A stretch of 64,000 nt of DNA from JBBROS01 sp963792675. GTDB taxonomy: Bacteria; Pseudomonadota; Alphaproteobacteria; Acetobacterales; Acetobacteraceae. The notes below the pieces were generated by a model, which was not told the origin of the DNA, did no database searches, and worked only from the letters and a program-made list of their open reading frames with translations. A program made the position numbers and the translations under genes. The stretch covers positions 44,122-108,121 of the forward strand of contig CAWBWT010000007.1 of assembly GCA_963792675.1 (NCBI GenBank), in the 5' to 3' direction. Below are positions 7,358 to 16,157 of the stretch, one piece after another. Position 1 is the first letter of the stretch. Each line of letters opens with the position of its first letter.

Positions 7358-8644
7358 GTGACAACCAACCTTGATCACACTGGCGTGTTCGAAACGGTCT
7401 TCCAACAGTCTGGTTCCGCCGTGGGAACGGATGAGCACATTTTGTTGGTCACGACCTGTTGGTGGGCAGCCACGGCGCAATTCGCACACCTGCTCGTCCA
7501 GGCCGGCTGCCGTGTGTCAGCCTTAAGTCCCCAAGGCCATGCCGTCCAGGCCGTGGACGGTGTCAATTTGTATCGCCAGCGACCCTATCTGCCGATCCGG
7601 CGACTGGCGGAGGTGATCCGGCACAGCAAGCCCAGCCTGATCGTCCCGGCCGATGACCGCGCTGTGGCACATTTGCATCGGCTGCATAAATCCGGAACCA
7701 GCACCGAGCGGGCGTTGATCGAGCGGTCGATCGGAGCGCCCGAGCATTACGACACCGTTCTTTCCCGCGTCCGGATGCTCGAGTTGGCGCAACGTCTCGG
7801 CATCGCGGTCCCGGCCAACACGGCCATCGCCTCGGTCGAAGACATGACACGCGTGCTGCAGCGTGACCGCGGCCCGTGGGTGGTCAAGACGGACGGTGCC
7901 TGGTCCGGCCACGGCGTGCGGATCGTCACCAGCCGCGAGCGTGCGGTCGACGCCGCCCATGGGCTGCGCCGCCGCCAGCAGCTCGCGCCGGCCTTGCTCC
8001 GGCTGCTGATCTATCAGGATCCATACTGGCTCGCCGCCAGCATGCGCCGGGAGCGGCCCGAACTCAGCGTCCAAGGCTTCGTCGAAGGATCGCCCGCGAC
8101 GCTGGCGATGTTCTGCTCCGGCGGCAAGGTGCTCGCCGCTACATCCGCCGACGTCGTGGCGCGCGCGCATGAGACCGGCCCGGCGGTGGTCATCAAGCTG
8201 GTCGACCGCCCGGACATGATGTCGGCGGCGCACAAGCTCGCCGACGCGCTCGGGTTGACCGGGTTCTATGGCCTCGACTTCATGATCGACCACGAGACCG
8301 GGCGTGCCCTCCTGATCGAACTCAATCCGCGCGTGACGCCGCTGGTCAACGTCCGGGTCGGCAGGGCCGGGGACCTCATCGAGGCGGCCATCACGCTGAT
8401 CTCGGGACGCCGGTTGCAGCGCCGCAACGAGGCCCCGGCGGCGGAGCTGGTGGCGCACTTCCCGTTGCCGGGCGACTTCCATCCCGACGACCCCCGCCTC
8501 GCCGGATGCATCCATAACCGGCCCAAGGGCAGCCAAGCCCTTGTCAAGGAGCTGCTGCGGACGCCGTGGCCCGATCGCCGCCTGTTGGCGCGGGTCGTCA
8601 CCAACCTCCGCAAGGCGCAGCGCTCGGTGCGTCCCGGCAAGTAA
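7358..8644 (+). CDS. ATP-grasp domain ligase
   Basis: About 428 residues. The N-terminal pre-grasp domain begins HILLVTTCWWAATAQFAHLL and contains LIVPADDRAVAHLHRL. The ATP-grasp fold follows: WVVKTDGAWSGHGVRI is the flexible phosphate-binding loop, LSVQGFVEGSPATLAMFC lines the nucleotide pocket, and GFYGLDFMIDHETGRALLIE plus LNPRVTPLV carries the metal-binding acidic and Asn residues. Such enzymes join a carboxylate to an amine via an acyl phosphate; the substrate is unknown. The start is uncertain. TTG 7286 lies inside the putative operator, and GTG 7358 and GTG 7385 have no good ribosome site. Divergent from the flavoprotein gene. Confidence 0.85.
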   Translation: MTTNLDHTGVFETVFQQSGSAVGTDEHILLVTTCWWAATAQFAHLLVQAGCRVSALSPQGHAVQAVDGVNLYRQRPYLPIRRLAEVIRHSKPSLIVPADDRAVAHLHRLHKSGTSTERALIERSIGAPEHYDTVLSRVRMLELAQRLGIAVPANTAIASVEDMTRVLQRDRGPWVVKTDGAWSGHGVRIVTSRERAVDAAHGLRRRQQLAPALLRLLIYQDPYWLAASMRRERPELSVQGFVEGSPATLAMFCSGGKVLAATSADVVARAHETGPAVVIKLVDRPDMMSAAHKLADALGLTGFYGLDFMIDHETGRALLIELNPRVTPLVNVRVGRAGDLIEAAITLISGRRLQRRNEAPAAELVAHFPLPGDFHPDDPRLAGCIHNRPKGSQALVKELLRTPWPDRRLLARVVTNLRKAQRSVRPGK

Positions 8645-8772
8645 CGCCTGGACGCTGCCGCGGCCTGCAACTGTGATCGGCGTGCCACCTATCCAAACCG
8701 CCCCGCCCGCCCACGTCCCGCGCTCAGCAAAGGGGCGACGATGCACAACCAGGTCGAGACGGGCGTCAAACC

Positions 8773-9066
8773 ATGACGGACATTGCTACGGTCATCGGCT
8801 TCGCCGCCGCGGCGGCGTCGACGTCAAGCTTCGTGCCGCAAGCATGGAAGATCATCAAAACCCGCGAAACCGCCGGCATCTCCGCCATCACCTACCTGAT
8901 CACCGTGGCCGGGTTCGGACTGTGGTTGGGCTATGGCGTGCTTCTCGACAAATGGCCGCTCATCCTCACCAACGCGATCTGCCTGCTGCTGTCCGCGTTC
9001 ATCCTGCTGATGAAAGTCCTGTCCCGCGGCGATCGCGAAGCGGTGGCGAAGACTATCGCCGGATAG
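8773..9066 (+). CDS. SemiSWEET sugar transporter (PQ-loop family)
   Basis: 97 residues with three transmembrane helices, the size of a bacterial SemiSWEET, which works as a dimer to pass sugars down their gradient. The PQ motif is in SSFVPQAWKIIKTRETAGIS in helix 1. Helix 2 is TYLITVAGFGLWLGYGVLL, and helix 3 contains LTNAICLLLSAFILLMKVL with the conserved Asn. It ends 15 bases before the stop of the convergent MFS gene. No partner enzyme is adjacent, so the sugar cannot be inferred. Confidence 0.92.
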   Translation: MTDIATVIGFAAAAASTSSFVPQAWKIIKTRETAGISAITYLITVAGFGLWLGYGVLLDKWPLILTNAICLLLSAFILLMKVLSRGDREAVAKTIAG

Positions 9067-9080
9067 TTCGTCCCGCGGAG

Positions 9081-10319
9081 CTATCGTAGGCCCTGCGCGA
9101 TCGCCTTGGCTTCCGGGCGCCGGCGCAGCGCGAGCATGGCGGCCACGCCGATGATGGGGCCGGGCGCGAGGAACAGGAAACACCAGCGCCACCCGACGAG
9201 ATCCGCCAGCAACGGGATGAGGCGGATCGATAGGACGGTCAGCGCGAAGCCGAGGCCAAGCTGCAATGCCAGCGCGGTCCCCACGTAGCGCGGGTCGCTG
9301 AGTTCGGTCGCCATCGCCGAGAACTGTGCGGAATCGCCGATCACGCTCATGCCCCAAACCACCGCGACGACCCCGAACAGCCAAAGCGGGCCGTCGAACA
9401 CGAGGCCCATGGTGACCGCGCAAGCGCCGGACACGGCCATCATGGCGGCTGCGACCGCGGTCCGGCCGATCCGGTCGGCGAGCACGCCGCCTGCCACCGC
9501 GCCCACGACGCCCGCCGCGATCACGGCAAAGGTCAGCAGCGACGCCACCCGCCCGCCATCCAGCCCGAGACCGGGCAGTGCGGCGGTCGTGAAGGCCAGG
9601 AACCAGCCCCACATCGCGTACAGCTCCCACATGTGGCCGAAATAGCCGAGGTTCGCGAGCACCAACGGCCGATTGCGTAGGACGGCGCCGATCTGCCGCG
9701 GGTCGAACGTGGCGCGGCTGAACGCAAACGGGCCGTCGGTCGCAAACCGGAACAAGACAACGGCGCCGGCCGCCGTTGCCGCCGACGCGGCCAGGACGAC
9801 GGATTGCCAAGCGACGTGATCGGTCGCCACGCGCATCAGATGCGGCAGCGACGAGCCGAGCGTCAGCGCCGCGATCACTGCTCCCAAGGCGGTGCCGCGG
9901 CCTCGCCGGAACCAGGTGGACACCAGCTTGAGCGCCGGCGGATACACGCCTGCGAGCGCGAGCCCGGTCACCACGCGCGCCAGCAGCAGCAGGGCGACGG
10001 ACGGCGCGGCCAGGAGGGCGAGGTTGGCGGCGCTGGCGAGGAGGGCGCTGGCCGCCATGAGCTTGCGCAGCGGCACTAGGTCGGGGAGGTTGACCAGGCT
10101 TGACAGCAACGCTCCCGCCACGAAGCCGATCTGCACGGCGTTGGTCAGCCACGACGCCTGCGCCGGGGAAAGCGCCCAGCGGCCGACCAGGTCCGGCGTG
10201 ATCGCAGTGGCAGAGAACCACGTCGTCATCGATAGGACGACGCCGGCGCACACAAGCAGCAGCACACGCCAGCGCGCCGCATCGACAGCGGCCACCGGCA
10301 CCGCTGCCTCAGTCGACAC
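9081..10319 (-). CDS. Major facilitator superfamily transporter
   Basis: 412 residues and 12 predicted transmembrane helices. Helix 1, VLLLVCAGVVLSMTTWFSATA, is followed by SPAQASWLTNAVQIGFVAGA. The cytoplasmic loop after helix 2 is degenerate (PDLVPLRKLM), while the equivalent loop in the second half, ADRIGRTAVAAAMMAV, fits the MFS motif. ARVVTGLALAGVYPPALKL is helix 4-5 of the family. The AWSM-like sequence SMTTWFSATAITP is shared with cyanate/nitrate-type and CynX-like carriers, but the substrate cannot be assigned. It stands alone, between convergent SemiSWEET and DUF883 genes. Confidence 0.88.
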   Translation of the reverse strand: MSTEAAVPVAAVDAARWRVLLLVCAGVVLSMTTWFSATAITPDLVGRWALSPAQASWLTNAVQIGFVAGALLSSLVNLPDLVPLRKLMAASALLASAANLALLAAPSVALLLLARVVTGLALAGVYPPALKLVSTWFRRGRGTALGAVIAALTLGSSLPHLMRVATDHVAWQSVVLAASAATAAGAVVLFRFATDGPFAFSRATFDPRQIGAVLRNRPLVLANLGYFGHMWELYAMWGWFLAFTTAALPGLGLDGGRVASLLTFAVIAAGVVGAVAGGVLADRIGRTAVAAAMMAVSGACAVTMGLVFDGPLWLFGVVAVVWGMSVIGDSAQFSAMATELSDPRYVGTALALQLGLGFALTVLSIRLIPLLADLVGWRWCFLFLAPGPIIGVAAMLALRRRPEAKAIAQGLR

Positions 10320-10397
10320 GGCGCCGGCCTCGCAGGTGAAGGATGGAGATCGTTTCAGCCAGGGCGCTTGGCCGGGCCGCGCCCCGGAGGACCGTTG

Positions 10398-10655
10398 CTA
10401 CCGTACGATGCGGCCGAACAGGTAACCGGCCCCGCACGCGATCAATACCGCCGCGAGCGGATTGCGGCGAATGGCCACCGCCGCTTCGTCCGCGCGGTCG
10501 GCCACCACGGCCTGCGTCTGCTGCGCGTATTGCCGAGCTTGGTCGGCGGCGTTGGCGACGGCCGGCCGGACCGGGTTCGACAATTCCTGGACCCGGCTCT
10601 TGAGCTGGTCGACCTCGTCCTTGGCGCTTCCTGTCGTCGTATCGGTCATCGGCAT
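10398..10655 (-). CDS. DUF883 (ElaB/YqjD-like) membrane-anchored protein
   Basis: 85 residues. The N-terminal part is a charged helix, SAKDEVDQLKSRVQELSNPV, and the C-terminus is one transmembrane helix with glycine spacing, NPLAAVLIACGAGYLFGRIV, as in ElaB/YqjD proteins. E. coli relatives sit in the inner membrane and bind ribosomes in stationary phase. GAGGAGA precedes two possible starts, ATG 10655 and ATG 10649. It lies 18 bases after the Ku gene on the same strand and is probably co-transcribed with it. Confidence 0.88.
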   Translation of the reverse strand: MPMTDTTTGSAKDEVDQLKSRVQELSNPVRPAVANAADQARQYAQQTQAVVADRADEAAVAIRRNPLAAVLIACGAGYLFGRIVR

Positions 10656-10673
10656 CTTTCTCCTCGGGAGCGG

Positions 10674-11687
10674 TCAGGCCCGGCGCCGCGTCCGGCTCGA
10701 CGGCGCAGCGGCTTCGGCCGTGGGTCCGGCATCGGCCGGCCGGGCCGCCTTTTTGCCACCGGCGATCGGCAGCTTCAACCCGGGCTGCCGTCGCGTCTCG
10801 TCCGGCGCCGGCTGCGCCTTGGGCCGCTTGGTGGCACGGGTTGGCGCCTTGGCGGCCTGCTCGGTTGCGGCAGCGGCACTGGCCGGTTGCGAACTGCCGG
10901 GAGCCGCGCCTTTGAGGCTGGCGCGAAGAGCGGCCATCAGGTCCACCACGTTGCTGTCCGCCGCCGCAGGCGTGCCTTCGGTGACGATGCCTTCACCCTT
11001 CATCTTGGCATCGATCATGGCCCGCATTCGGCTTTCGTAGCGGTCCTCGAGGTCGGCCGGGTCATACTGGGCGCTTTGCCGGGCGATCAGCATCTCGGCA
11101 AGCTGCACCATCTCGGGATCGATCGACACGGTCTTGGTCGCCTCGAACAGCGGCTGCGCCGAGTTCAGGTCGCGCTGCTCGTTCAGCGTGTGCGCCACCA
11201 AGCCGCCATCCATCGGTCGCAGCGCAACGGTCCGCTCCCGCTGCGCGATGACGATCCGGGTCAGCGCGACCTTGCCCGCCTTCTGCACGGCCTCACGCAA
11301 CACCGCGTAAACGTCCTCGGCACCCTTTCCGTCGGGGGCCAGATAGTAGCTCGCGTCGTAGTAGATCGGGTCGATCGAGCCGGCGTCGACGAACTTCTCG
11401 ACCGTCATCGTCGACGAGCTCTCGACCTTGACGCTTTCGAGGTCCTCCGGGGTGATGATCAAGTAACGGCCCTTCTCGACCTCGTACCCTTTCACCGTGT
11501 CCCGGCGTGCGACGTCCTCGCCCGTCTCGGCGTCTTGCGAAACCATCTTGATCCGGTTTCCCGTCTGCGGGTTGATCATATTGAAGCGGATCGTTTCGCG
11601 ATCATGGCGCGCGCTGTAGAGCGCGACCGGGCAGGACACGAGGGCGAGGCGCAAGTTTCCGCGCCAAACGGGGCGCTGGGCGATCAT
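10674..11687 (-). CDS. ku: Non-homologous end-joining protein Ku
   Basis: 337 residues. The Ku core opens with QRPVWRGNLRLALVSCPVAL and includes RIVIAQRERTVALRPMDGGL and AQYDPADLEDRYESRMRAMI. The core is the homodimeric ring that binds broken DNA ends. A low-complexity Lys/Ala/Pro-rich tail of about 80 residues (TRATKRPKAQPAPDETRR, ending SSRTRRRA) is the basic extension that modulates DNA binding and ligase recruitment. ATG 11687 is preferred over 11732 because GAGAGGA lies about 8 bases upstream and the homologous core starts there. The usual partner ligase LigD is not in this window. Confidence 0.96.
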   Translation of the reverse strand: MIAQRPVWRGNLRLALVSCPVALYSARHDRETIRFNMINPQTGNRIKMVSQDAETGEDVARRDTVKGYEVEKGRYLIITPEDLESVKVESSSTMTVEKFVDAGSIDPIYYDASYYLAPDGKGAEDVYAVLREAVQKAGKVALTRIVIAQRERTVALRPMDGGLVAHTLNEQRDLNSAQPLFEATKTVSIDPEMVQLAEMLIARQSAQYDPADLEDRYESRMRAMIDAKMKGEGIVTEGTPAAADSNVVDLMAALRASLKGAAPGSSQPASAAAATEQAAKAPTRATKRPKAQPAPDETRRQPGLKLPIAGGKKAARPADAGPTAEAAAPSSRTRRRA

Positions 11688-11905
11688 GACGAAATCCTCT
11701 CGCGACGCAGGGTCGGGGCGTTGTGCATGCACAGGTAAGATCGCCCGCGCCGATCGGTTGAGGGGTTAAAATCGTGAGCGTGACGGCCTCCCAACACACC
11801 ACTCGAACTGTTTCGCGCAAATCGTTCCGCCGGCTCACAAAGGGCCGGGCAGCCGCCGCGCGCACGTTTCCGCGAGGCGGCTGCCCGCTGCTCTCTGTCG
11901 TCCCG

Positions 11906-13409
11906 TTAGCGTTGCGGCTGGTTCGCGGCGGCGGCTGCCACCTCGCGCAGGCGGCCGCCGTCGATCAGCAGGAACCGCGTGCCGACCGCGTCAACAAAGC
12001 TGCGGTCGTGGGAGACCAGGACGCAGGTTGCTTCCTGAGCCAGCAGTTCGCGTTCCAGCTGCTCTTGCCCCGGGATGTCGATGTGGTTGGTCGGCTCGTC
12101 CAGTAGAAAGAAGTTGGGCTCGGCCAGGCGCAGCGCGAGCAGGCCCAGCCGCGCCTTCTGACCCGGCGACAACAGGCCGATCGGACGTGTTTGCGCGTCG
12201 ATGCCGATCCCGGCGCCGGCTAGCAGCCGCGTCGCCTGGGCGTCGCCGACGCCGGGCCGGGCGGCGATGAAACGGTGCGGCGGGTCGGCGTCGGGAAGGT
12301 GCGCCATGTTCTGGTCGGTGAGGCCCGGTGCGACGCTCGGGCTGACCTGGAGGCCCGGTACCGGGTGCGTCAGAGCCCGGCGCAGCGCGGCCAGACAGCT
12401 CGACTTGCCGACGCCGTTGCGGCCCAGCAGCACCACCCGGTCACCCTGCCGGATGTCGAGCTTGTCGACGCGGAACAGCGGGCGGTTGTCGGGCGCTTGG
12501 ACGGTCATGTCACGGAACGCGGCCAGCACCTTCGCATGGGTGCCACGGCTCGCCAGGCGGATCGTGCCGGATCGCTCGGCATGCGCCGGACGCAGCGTCT
12601 GCTCCAGCCGCTCGGCCCGATCGCGGAGCTGCATCGATTTCTTTTGCAGGAGGTCGCTGCCGCTGTTGACGCCGACGTTGCGCAGTTCGCCGGCGTTGCG
12701 GCGCAGGCGGTCTACCTCCTTGGCGTCTTTGACATGCTTGCGGTCCTGCGCCGCGTCGTCGTCGGCCAGCAGCGCGCGCGCCCGCGAATAGGGGTGGGCG
12801 TAGATGCGGCTGAGTCCGGGGCGCAGAAACAGGGTCCGAGTTCGTGCAATTGTCGAGGAAGCGGCGATCATGGCTGGCGATCAGCATGGGCGTGCGCGCG
12901 GCGGCCCCGCTGATCCAGGCCTCCAGAACGGCTATTTTCTCGTCGTCGAGGTGGTCGGTCGGCTCGTCCAGCAGCAAGGCGTCGGGCTGTGAGACCCAAG
13001 CGCGGGCCAGCAGCGCCAAGCGCTGCCAGCCGCCGCTCAGCGCCTCGACGGGGCGGTCGCGCAGCATGTCCGGCGTGTCGAACTCGTCGAGCACCGCGCC
13101 GACGCGCCAGGTTTCAACCTCGCGGTCGGCCGCGGGCAAGGCGCGCCGAACCGCCTCATATAGCGGCAGCGGCAGGACGGTGCGCGGCACGTCCTGCTCG
13201 ACGAAACCGACGCGCAAGCCTCGGGACAGGACGACGGTGCCGTAATCTGGCTCGGTGATGCCGGCAACGCAGCGGAGCAGGGTCGACTTGCCGCCGCCGT
13301 TGGCGGCGATCAGGCCGACCCGGTCACTGGGTCCGACGGTGAGGCTGAGATCCTGGAAAAGCGGGCGCGGCGAAACCACGCCGACGCTCCGCAAGCTGAT
13401 GAGTGCCAT
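11906..13409 (-). pseudogene. ABC-F family ATPase, split by a one-base frameshift
   Basis: Two frames together give a full-length ABC-F protein of about 500 residues with two ATPase domains and no membrane part. The first, from ATG 13409, has Walker A IAANGGGKSTLL, signature ALSGGWQRLALLARA and Walker B ALLLDEPTDHLDD. It stays sensible to HDRRFLDNCT near 12842. The second frame continues with RTLFLRPGLSRIYAHPYSRA, the linker helices, Walker A LLGRNGVGKSS, signature LLSPGQKARLGLL and Walker B FFLLDEPTNHID. One extra base (an A on the coding strand, near 12841) explains the break. ABC-F proteins act on the ribosome, some as antibiotic-resistance factors. A leader mini-ORF and hairpins precede it. 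It could be a sequencing error rather than a dead gene. Confidence 0.85.
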
Positions 13410-13426
13410 GTCCGTTCCCGATGGAA

Positions 13427-13450
13427 CGCCGGCGCACAGAGTGGCCGGCG
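13427..13450 (-). promoter_or_regulatory. Hairpin just upstream of the ABC-F start
   Basis: CGCCGGC pairs with GCCGGCG (7 bp) around a 10-base loop and ends 17 bases before ATG 13409. It can fold next to the translation start of the ABC-F gene. It lies on the same leader as the mini-ORF (13515-13568). Confidence 0.45.
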
Positions 13451-13501
13451 GAAAGCAACAAGGGCAGTCCGGGACGGAAGCGGTCGGCTTCGAGCGGCTC
13501 T

Positions 13502-13526
13502 GCCCTGCGACGGCTTATCGCAGGGC
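13502..13526 (-). promoter_or_regulatory. Nine-bp hairpin overlapping the leader ORF stop codon
   Basis: GCCCTGCGA and TCGCAGGGC pair perfectly around a 7-base loop. The TAA of the upstream mini-ORF lies in the loop, so a ribosome finishing the mini-ORF would melt the stem. No T-run follows, so it is not an intrinsic terminator. Confidence 0.6.
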
Positions 13527-13568
13527 GGACACAGGGCCTCGAGGATGGCGCTGGTTGTAGCTGGACAC
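13515..13568 (-). CDS. Possible 17-residue leader peptide upstream of the ABC-F gene
   Basis: A GTG-initiated mini-ORF, MSSYNQRHPRGPVSALR, has a perfect GAGGAGG ribosome site five bases upstream (13574-13580). That is stronger than the site of the main gene. It ends in the loop of a 9-bp hairpin and lies about 105 bases upstream of the ABC-F start. Antibiotic-induced ABC-F genes in other bacteria are controlled by such leader peptides, so an attenuation role is plausible, but this is inference. Confidence 0.4.
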   Translation of the reverse strand: MSSYNQRHPRGPVSALR

Positions 13569-13613
13569 ACGCACCTCCTCTGGCCAAGGCTTCGACTTCG
13601 CTGACAATACGAA

Positions 13614-15872
13614 TCAACCGGGCGGGTTGCAAGCACACTCATCCCGCAGCCGGATCGGCTCCGCGGCGCCCGAGGGCGGGAGCACGTGGCCGATCACCGC
13701 AGCTTGCTCGTAGCCGGCCTGGCGGAGTGCGTCGACGCAGGACGGCGCCGACGCGGCGGGCACCGAGGCCAGCAGGCCGCCGGCCGTTTGCGGATCGAAC
13801 AGCAGCGGGTAGGCCGGCAAGCGTTGCGCCGCGTCCAAATCGCGGATCGCCCGGCGCAGCCTCAGATTGGCCGGCTGCAGCGACGAGAACACTCCGGCTG
13901 CCGCCATCTCGCGGGCGCCTGGCAGCAGCGGAATTGCGCCGGTGTCGAGCTCCGCGTCCACCCCGCTCGATTCCGTCATCTCGAGCAGGTGGCCGAGCAG
14001 ACCGAAGCCGGTCACGTCGGTCGCGGCATGGACGCCGTGGCGGCCGAGGATGGCGGCGGCGGCGGCGGCGCCCTGGGTCATATGGACGATCGCCGCAGCG
14101 ACCCACCGGGCGCGCGCCAAGCCGCGCATGTCGCCGGCGAGCACGGTACCGGTGCCGATCGGCTTGGTCAGGATCAGCGCGTCGCCGGGCTCCATGCCGC
14201 GTTTGCAGAGATAGCCGGAGCGAGACACCTGGCCGTTGAGGGCGAAGCCGAGCGACAGCTCGGCACCTTCGCTGGTATGGCCGCCGACCAGGGCGCAGTT
14301 CGCGGCCGCCAGCACCGCGTTCGCGCCCTGCATCATGTCGGACAGGTCTGCCTCCACCTTGGCCTCGAGGCCATACGGGACCGTGGCGATGGCCAGCGCG
14401 GTCAGCGGCTGCGCGCCCATTGCGTAAAGGTCGCCCAGCGCGTGGTTGGCGGCAATCATGCCGAACCGGTAGGGGTCGTCGATGACCGCGCGGAAGTAGT
14501 CCACTGTGTGCACTGACAGCAGAGGGCCGCCGGTATCGACCACCGCCGCGTCGTCGGGGGCGGCGAGGCCGACCAGCACCTCGCTGCGCGGCGCCGGGGC
14601 GATCCGGCCCAGGGCCCGGCCGAGCACGCTGGCGCCGACCTTGGCGCCGCAGCCGCCGCAGCGCATGGCATTGGCGGACAGCTCGCGGAGCGCCGCCTTG
14701 TCGGCCAGCGGCGAGGCCGGCGCGGCCGGTCTGCCGGGCATGGCGGGTAGGTCGTTGTAGGTCGCCATCCAGCGCCGGTCGATCAAGTCCTTCAGCCGCC
14801 AGGCCCAGCTGCCCGCCAGGCTCACGCCGTTGCGGGTCAGCACGGCGCGCCGCCGCCCATCGGAGACGATGGCGAGAGCCGCCGCTTGCGGCCGGTAACG
14901 GCGCAACGGGCGGCCGGTCAGGGTCGCGCGGATGTTGTGCGCGAGCACCGGCCCGGCCCGCACCGCGTAGACGCCCGAGCGCGGGATGGCGCCCGGCCGG
15001 AACGCGATCATGTCGCCGGCAGCGAAGATCCCCGGTGCAGCTTGCAGCATCGCGTCCACGCCGAGGAACCCGGCCTCGAGCAGCAGGCCGGTCTCGCCCA
15101 GCCAGGCGGCCGGCGCGGCTTCGGTGGTCCACAGCACCTCATCGGCCGGCAACGGCTCGCCGCCGGCCAGCACGACGGCGCCGGGCTCGACCCGGGTGAC
15201 GCGCCGTCCGGTGCACACGGTGATGCCGCGTTCGCTCAGGATGGCGCGGAAGCGGGCGCGGAAAGCCGGCGGGAACGTCATCAGCACATCCGGCGCACCG
15301 GTCACCAGCGTGATGTCGAGCGCGGCGCCGGGCGGGGCTTCCCGCTGCAAACGAGCCTCGACCGAGAGCAGCAGCTCGACCCCGCCGGCCCCGCCGCCGA
15401 CCATGACCACCCGAGACGACCGTCCGGCCCGCACCCGCTGCAGCATCCCGTCGAAGCGTCGCAGGAAGCCGTCGATCGGCTTCACCGGGATCGCGTGCTC
15501 GGCCGCACCCGGCACGTCGCCGGTGTTCGGCCGGGAGCCTACGTCGAGCGACAGCACGTCGAACGGGACGGGCGGTCGCGCCCGGCAAAGCACGCGCCGT
15601 CCGGCCACGTCGATGCCGACCGCTTCATCCTGGTAGAGGCGGCCGCCGGCGAAGCGCACCAGGCGGCCGGCGTCGATCAGCGCCTCGTCCGCTGCATAGT
15701 GGCCCGCGACAACGCCGGGCAGCATGCCGGAGTAGGGCGTTTCCACCTCGCGGGTCAGCAGCGTCAGGCGCACGCCATCGAGCGGGCGCATGCCGAACGC
15801 CTTCAGCACCGCCACGTGCGCATGCCCGGCGCCGACCAGCAGCACATCCTTGACGACGGGACCAAGCCGCAT
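13614..15872 (-). CDS. selD: Fused NDH-2-like FAD oxidoreductase and selenide water dikinase
   Basis: 752 residues with two domains. Residues 1 to about 370 form a pyridine-nucleotide-disulfide/NDH-2-like domain: FAD motif DVLLVGAGHAHVAVLKAFG, NAD motif SRVVMVGGGAGGVELLLS and APGIFAAGDMIAF near its end. From about residue 395 the SelD domain begins: RCGGCGAKVGASVL is its glycine-rich N-terminal loop, followed by DDAAVVDTGG, CALVGGHTSEGAELSLGF and TDVTGFGLLGHL. SelD makes selenophosphate from selenide and ATP. The loop keeps the residues equivalent to E. coli Cys17 and Lys20 but has Ala where E. coli has Cys19. This fusion is known from several bacterial groups; the oxidoreductase may supply reduced selenium. 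No selA, selB, selU or tRNA-Sec gene is in the window. Confidence 0.93.
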   Translation of the reverse strand: MRLGPVVKDVLLVGAGHAHVAVLKAFGMRPLDGVRLTLLTREVETPYSGMLPGVVAGHYAADEALIDAGRLVRFAGGRLYQDEAVGIDVAGRRVLCRARPPVPFDVLSLDVGSRPNTGDVPGAAEHAIPVKPIDGFLRRFDGMLQRVRAGRSSRVVMVGGGAGGVELLLSVEARLQREAPPGAALDITLVTGAPDVLMTFPPAFRARFRAILSERGITVCTGRRVTRVEPGAVVLAGGEPLPADEVLWTTEAAPAAWLGETGLLLEAGFLGVDAMLQAAPGIFAAGDMIAFRPGAIPRSGVYAVRAGPVLAHNIRATLTGRPLRRYRPQAAALAIVSDGRRRAVLTRNGVSLAGSWAWRLKDLIDRRWMATYNDLPAMPGRPAAPASPLADKAALRELSANAMRCGGCGAKVGASVLGRALGRIAPAPRSEVLVGLAAPDDAAVVDTGGPLLSVHTVDYFRAVIDDPYRFGMIAANHALGDLYAMGAQPLTALAIATVPYGLEAKVEADLSDMMQGANAVLAAANCALVGGHTSEGAELSLGFALNGQVSRSGYLCKRGMEPGDALILTKPIGTGTVLAGDMRGLARARWVAAAIVHMTQGAAAAAAILGRHGVHAATDVTGFGLLGHLLEMTESSGVDAELDTGAIPLLPGAREMAAAGVFSSLQPANLRLRRAIRDLDAAQRLPAYPLLFDPQTAGGLLASVPAASAPSCVDALRQAGYEQAAVIGHVLPPSGAAEPIRLRDECACNPPG

Positions 15873-16157
15873 GCGTGGCGCGCCAGCCTACAGACGTGGC
15901 GCCGGTGACCGCGGCCCAAACGCTGGCGCAGCGGACATTGGAAGGGTGGGGTTCGGGCGACGCTGACGGTATGCCTGCATGGCGGTCGGGTGCTTCCTGA
16001 GGTCGCCGGCGAGGTGCATCCGGGGTGATGGCTTCGGCTCGGTTCTGGTGCTGCGGTCTGCCAGCCGCTTGGCCCGCCGTGACGGAGAGGCTAGCAGCGG
16101 CAGTTCCGGGCGCAAGCGCCAGCCACCGCGGCCGGGCGCTTGCTGTAAGTCGACGAC

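Noticed and set aside
10368..11738. A 456-codon plus-strand frame opposite Ku
   Set aside because: It is the antisense shadow of the Ku and DUF883 genes, which have clear domains and start sites.
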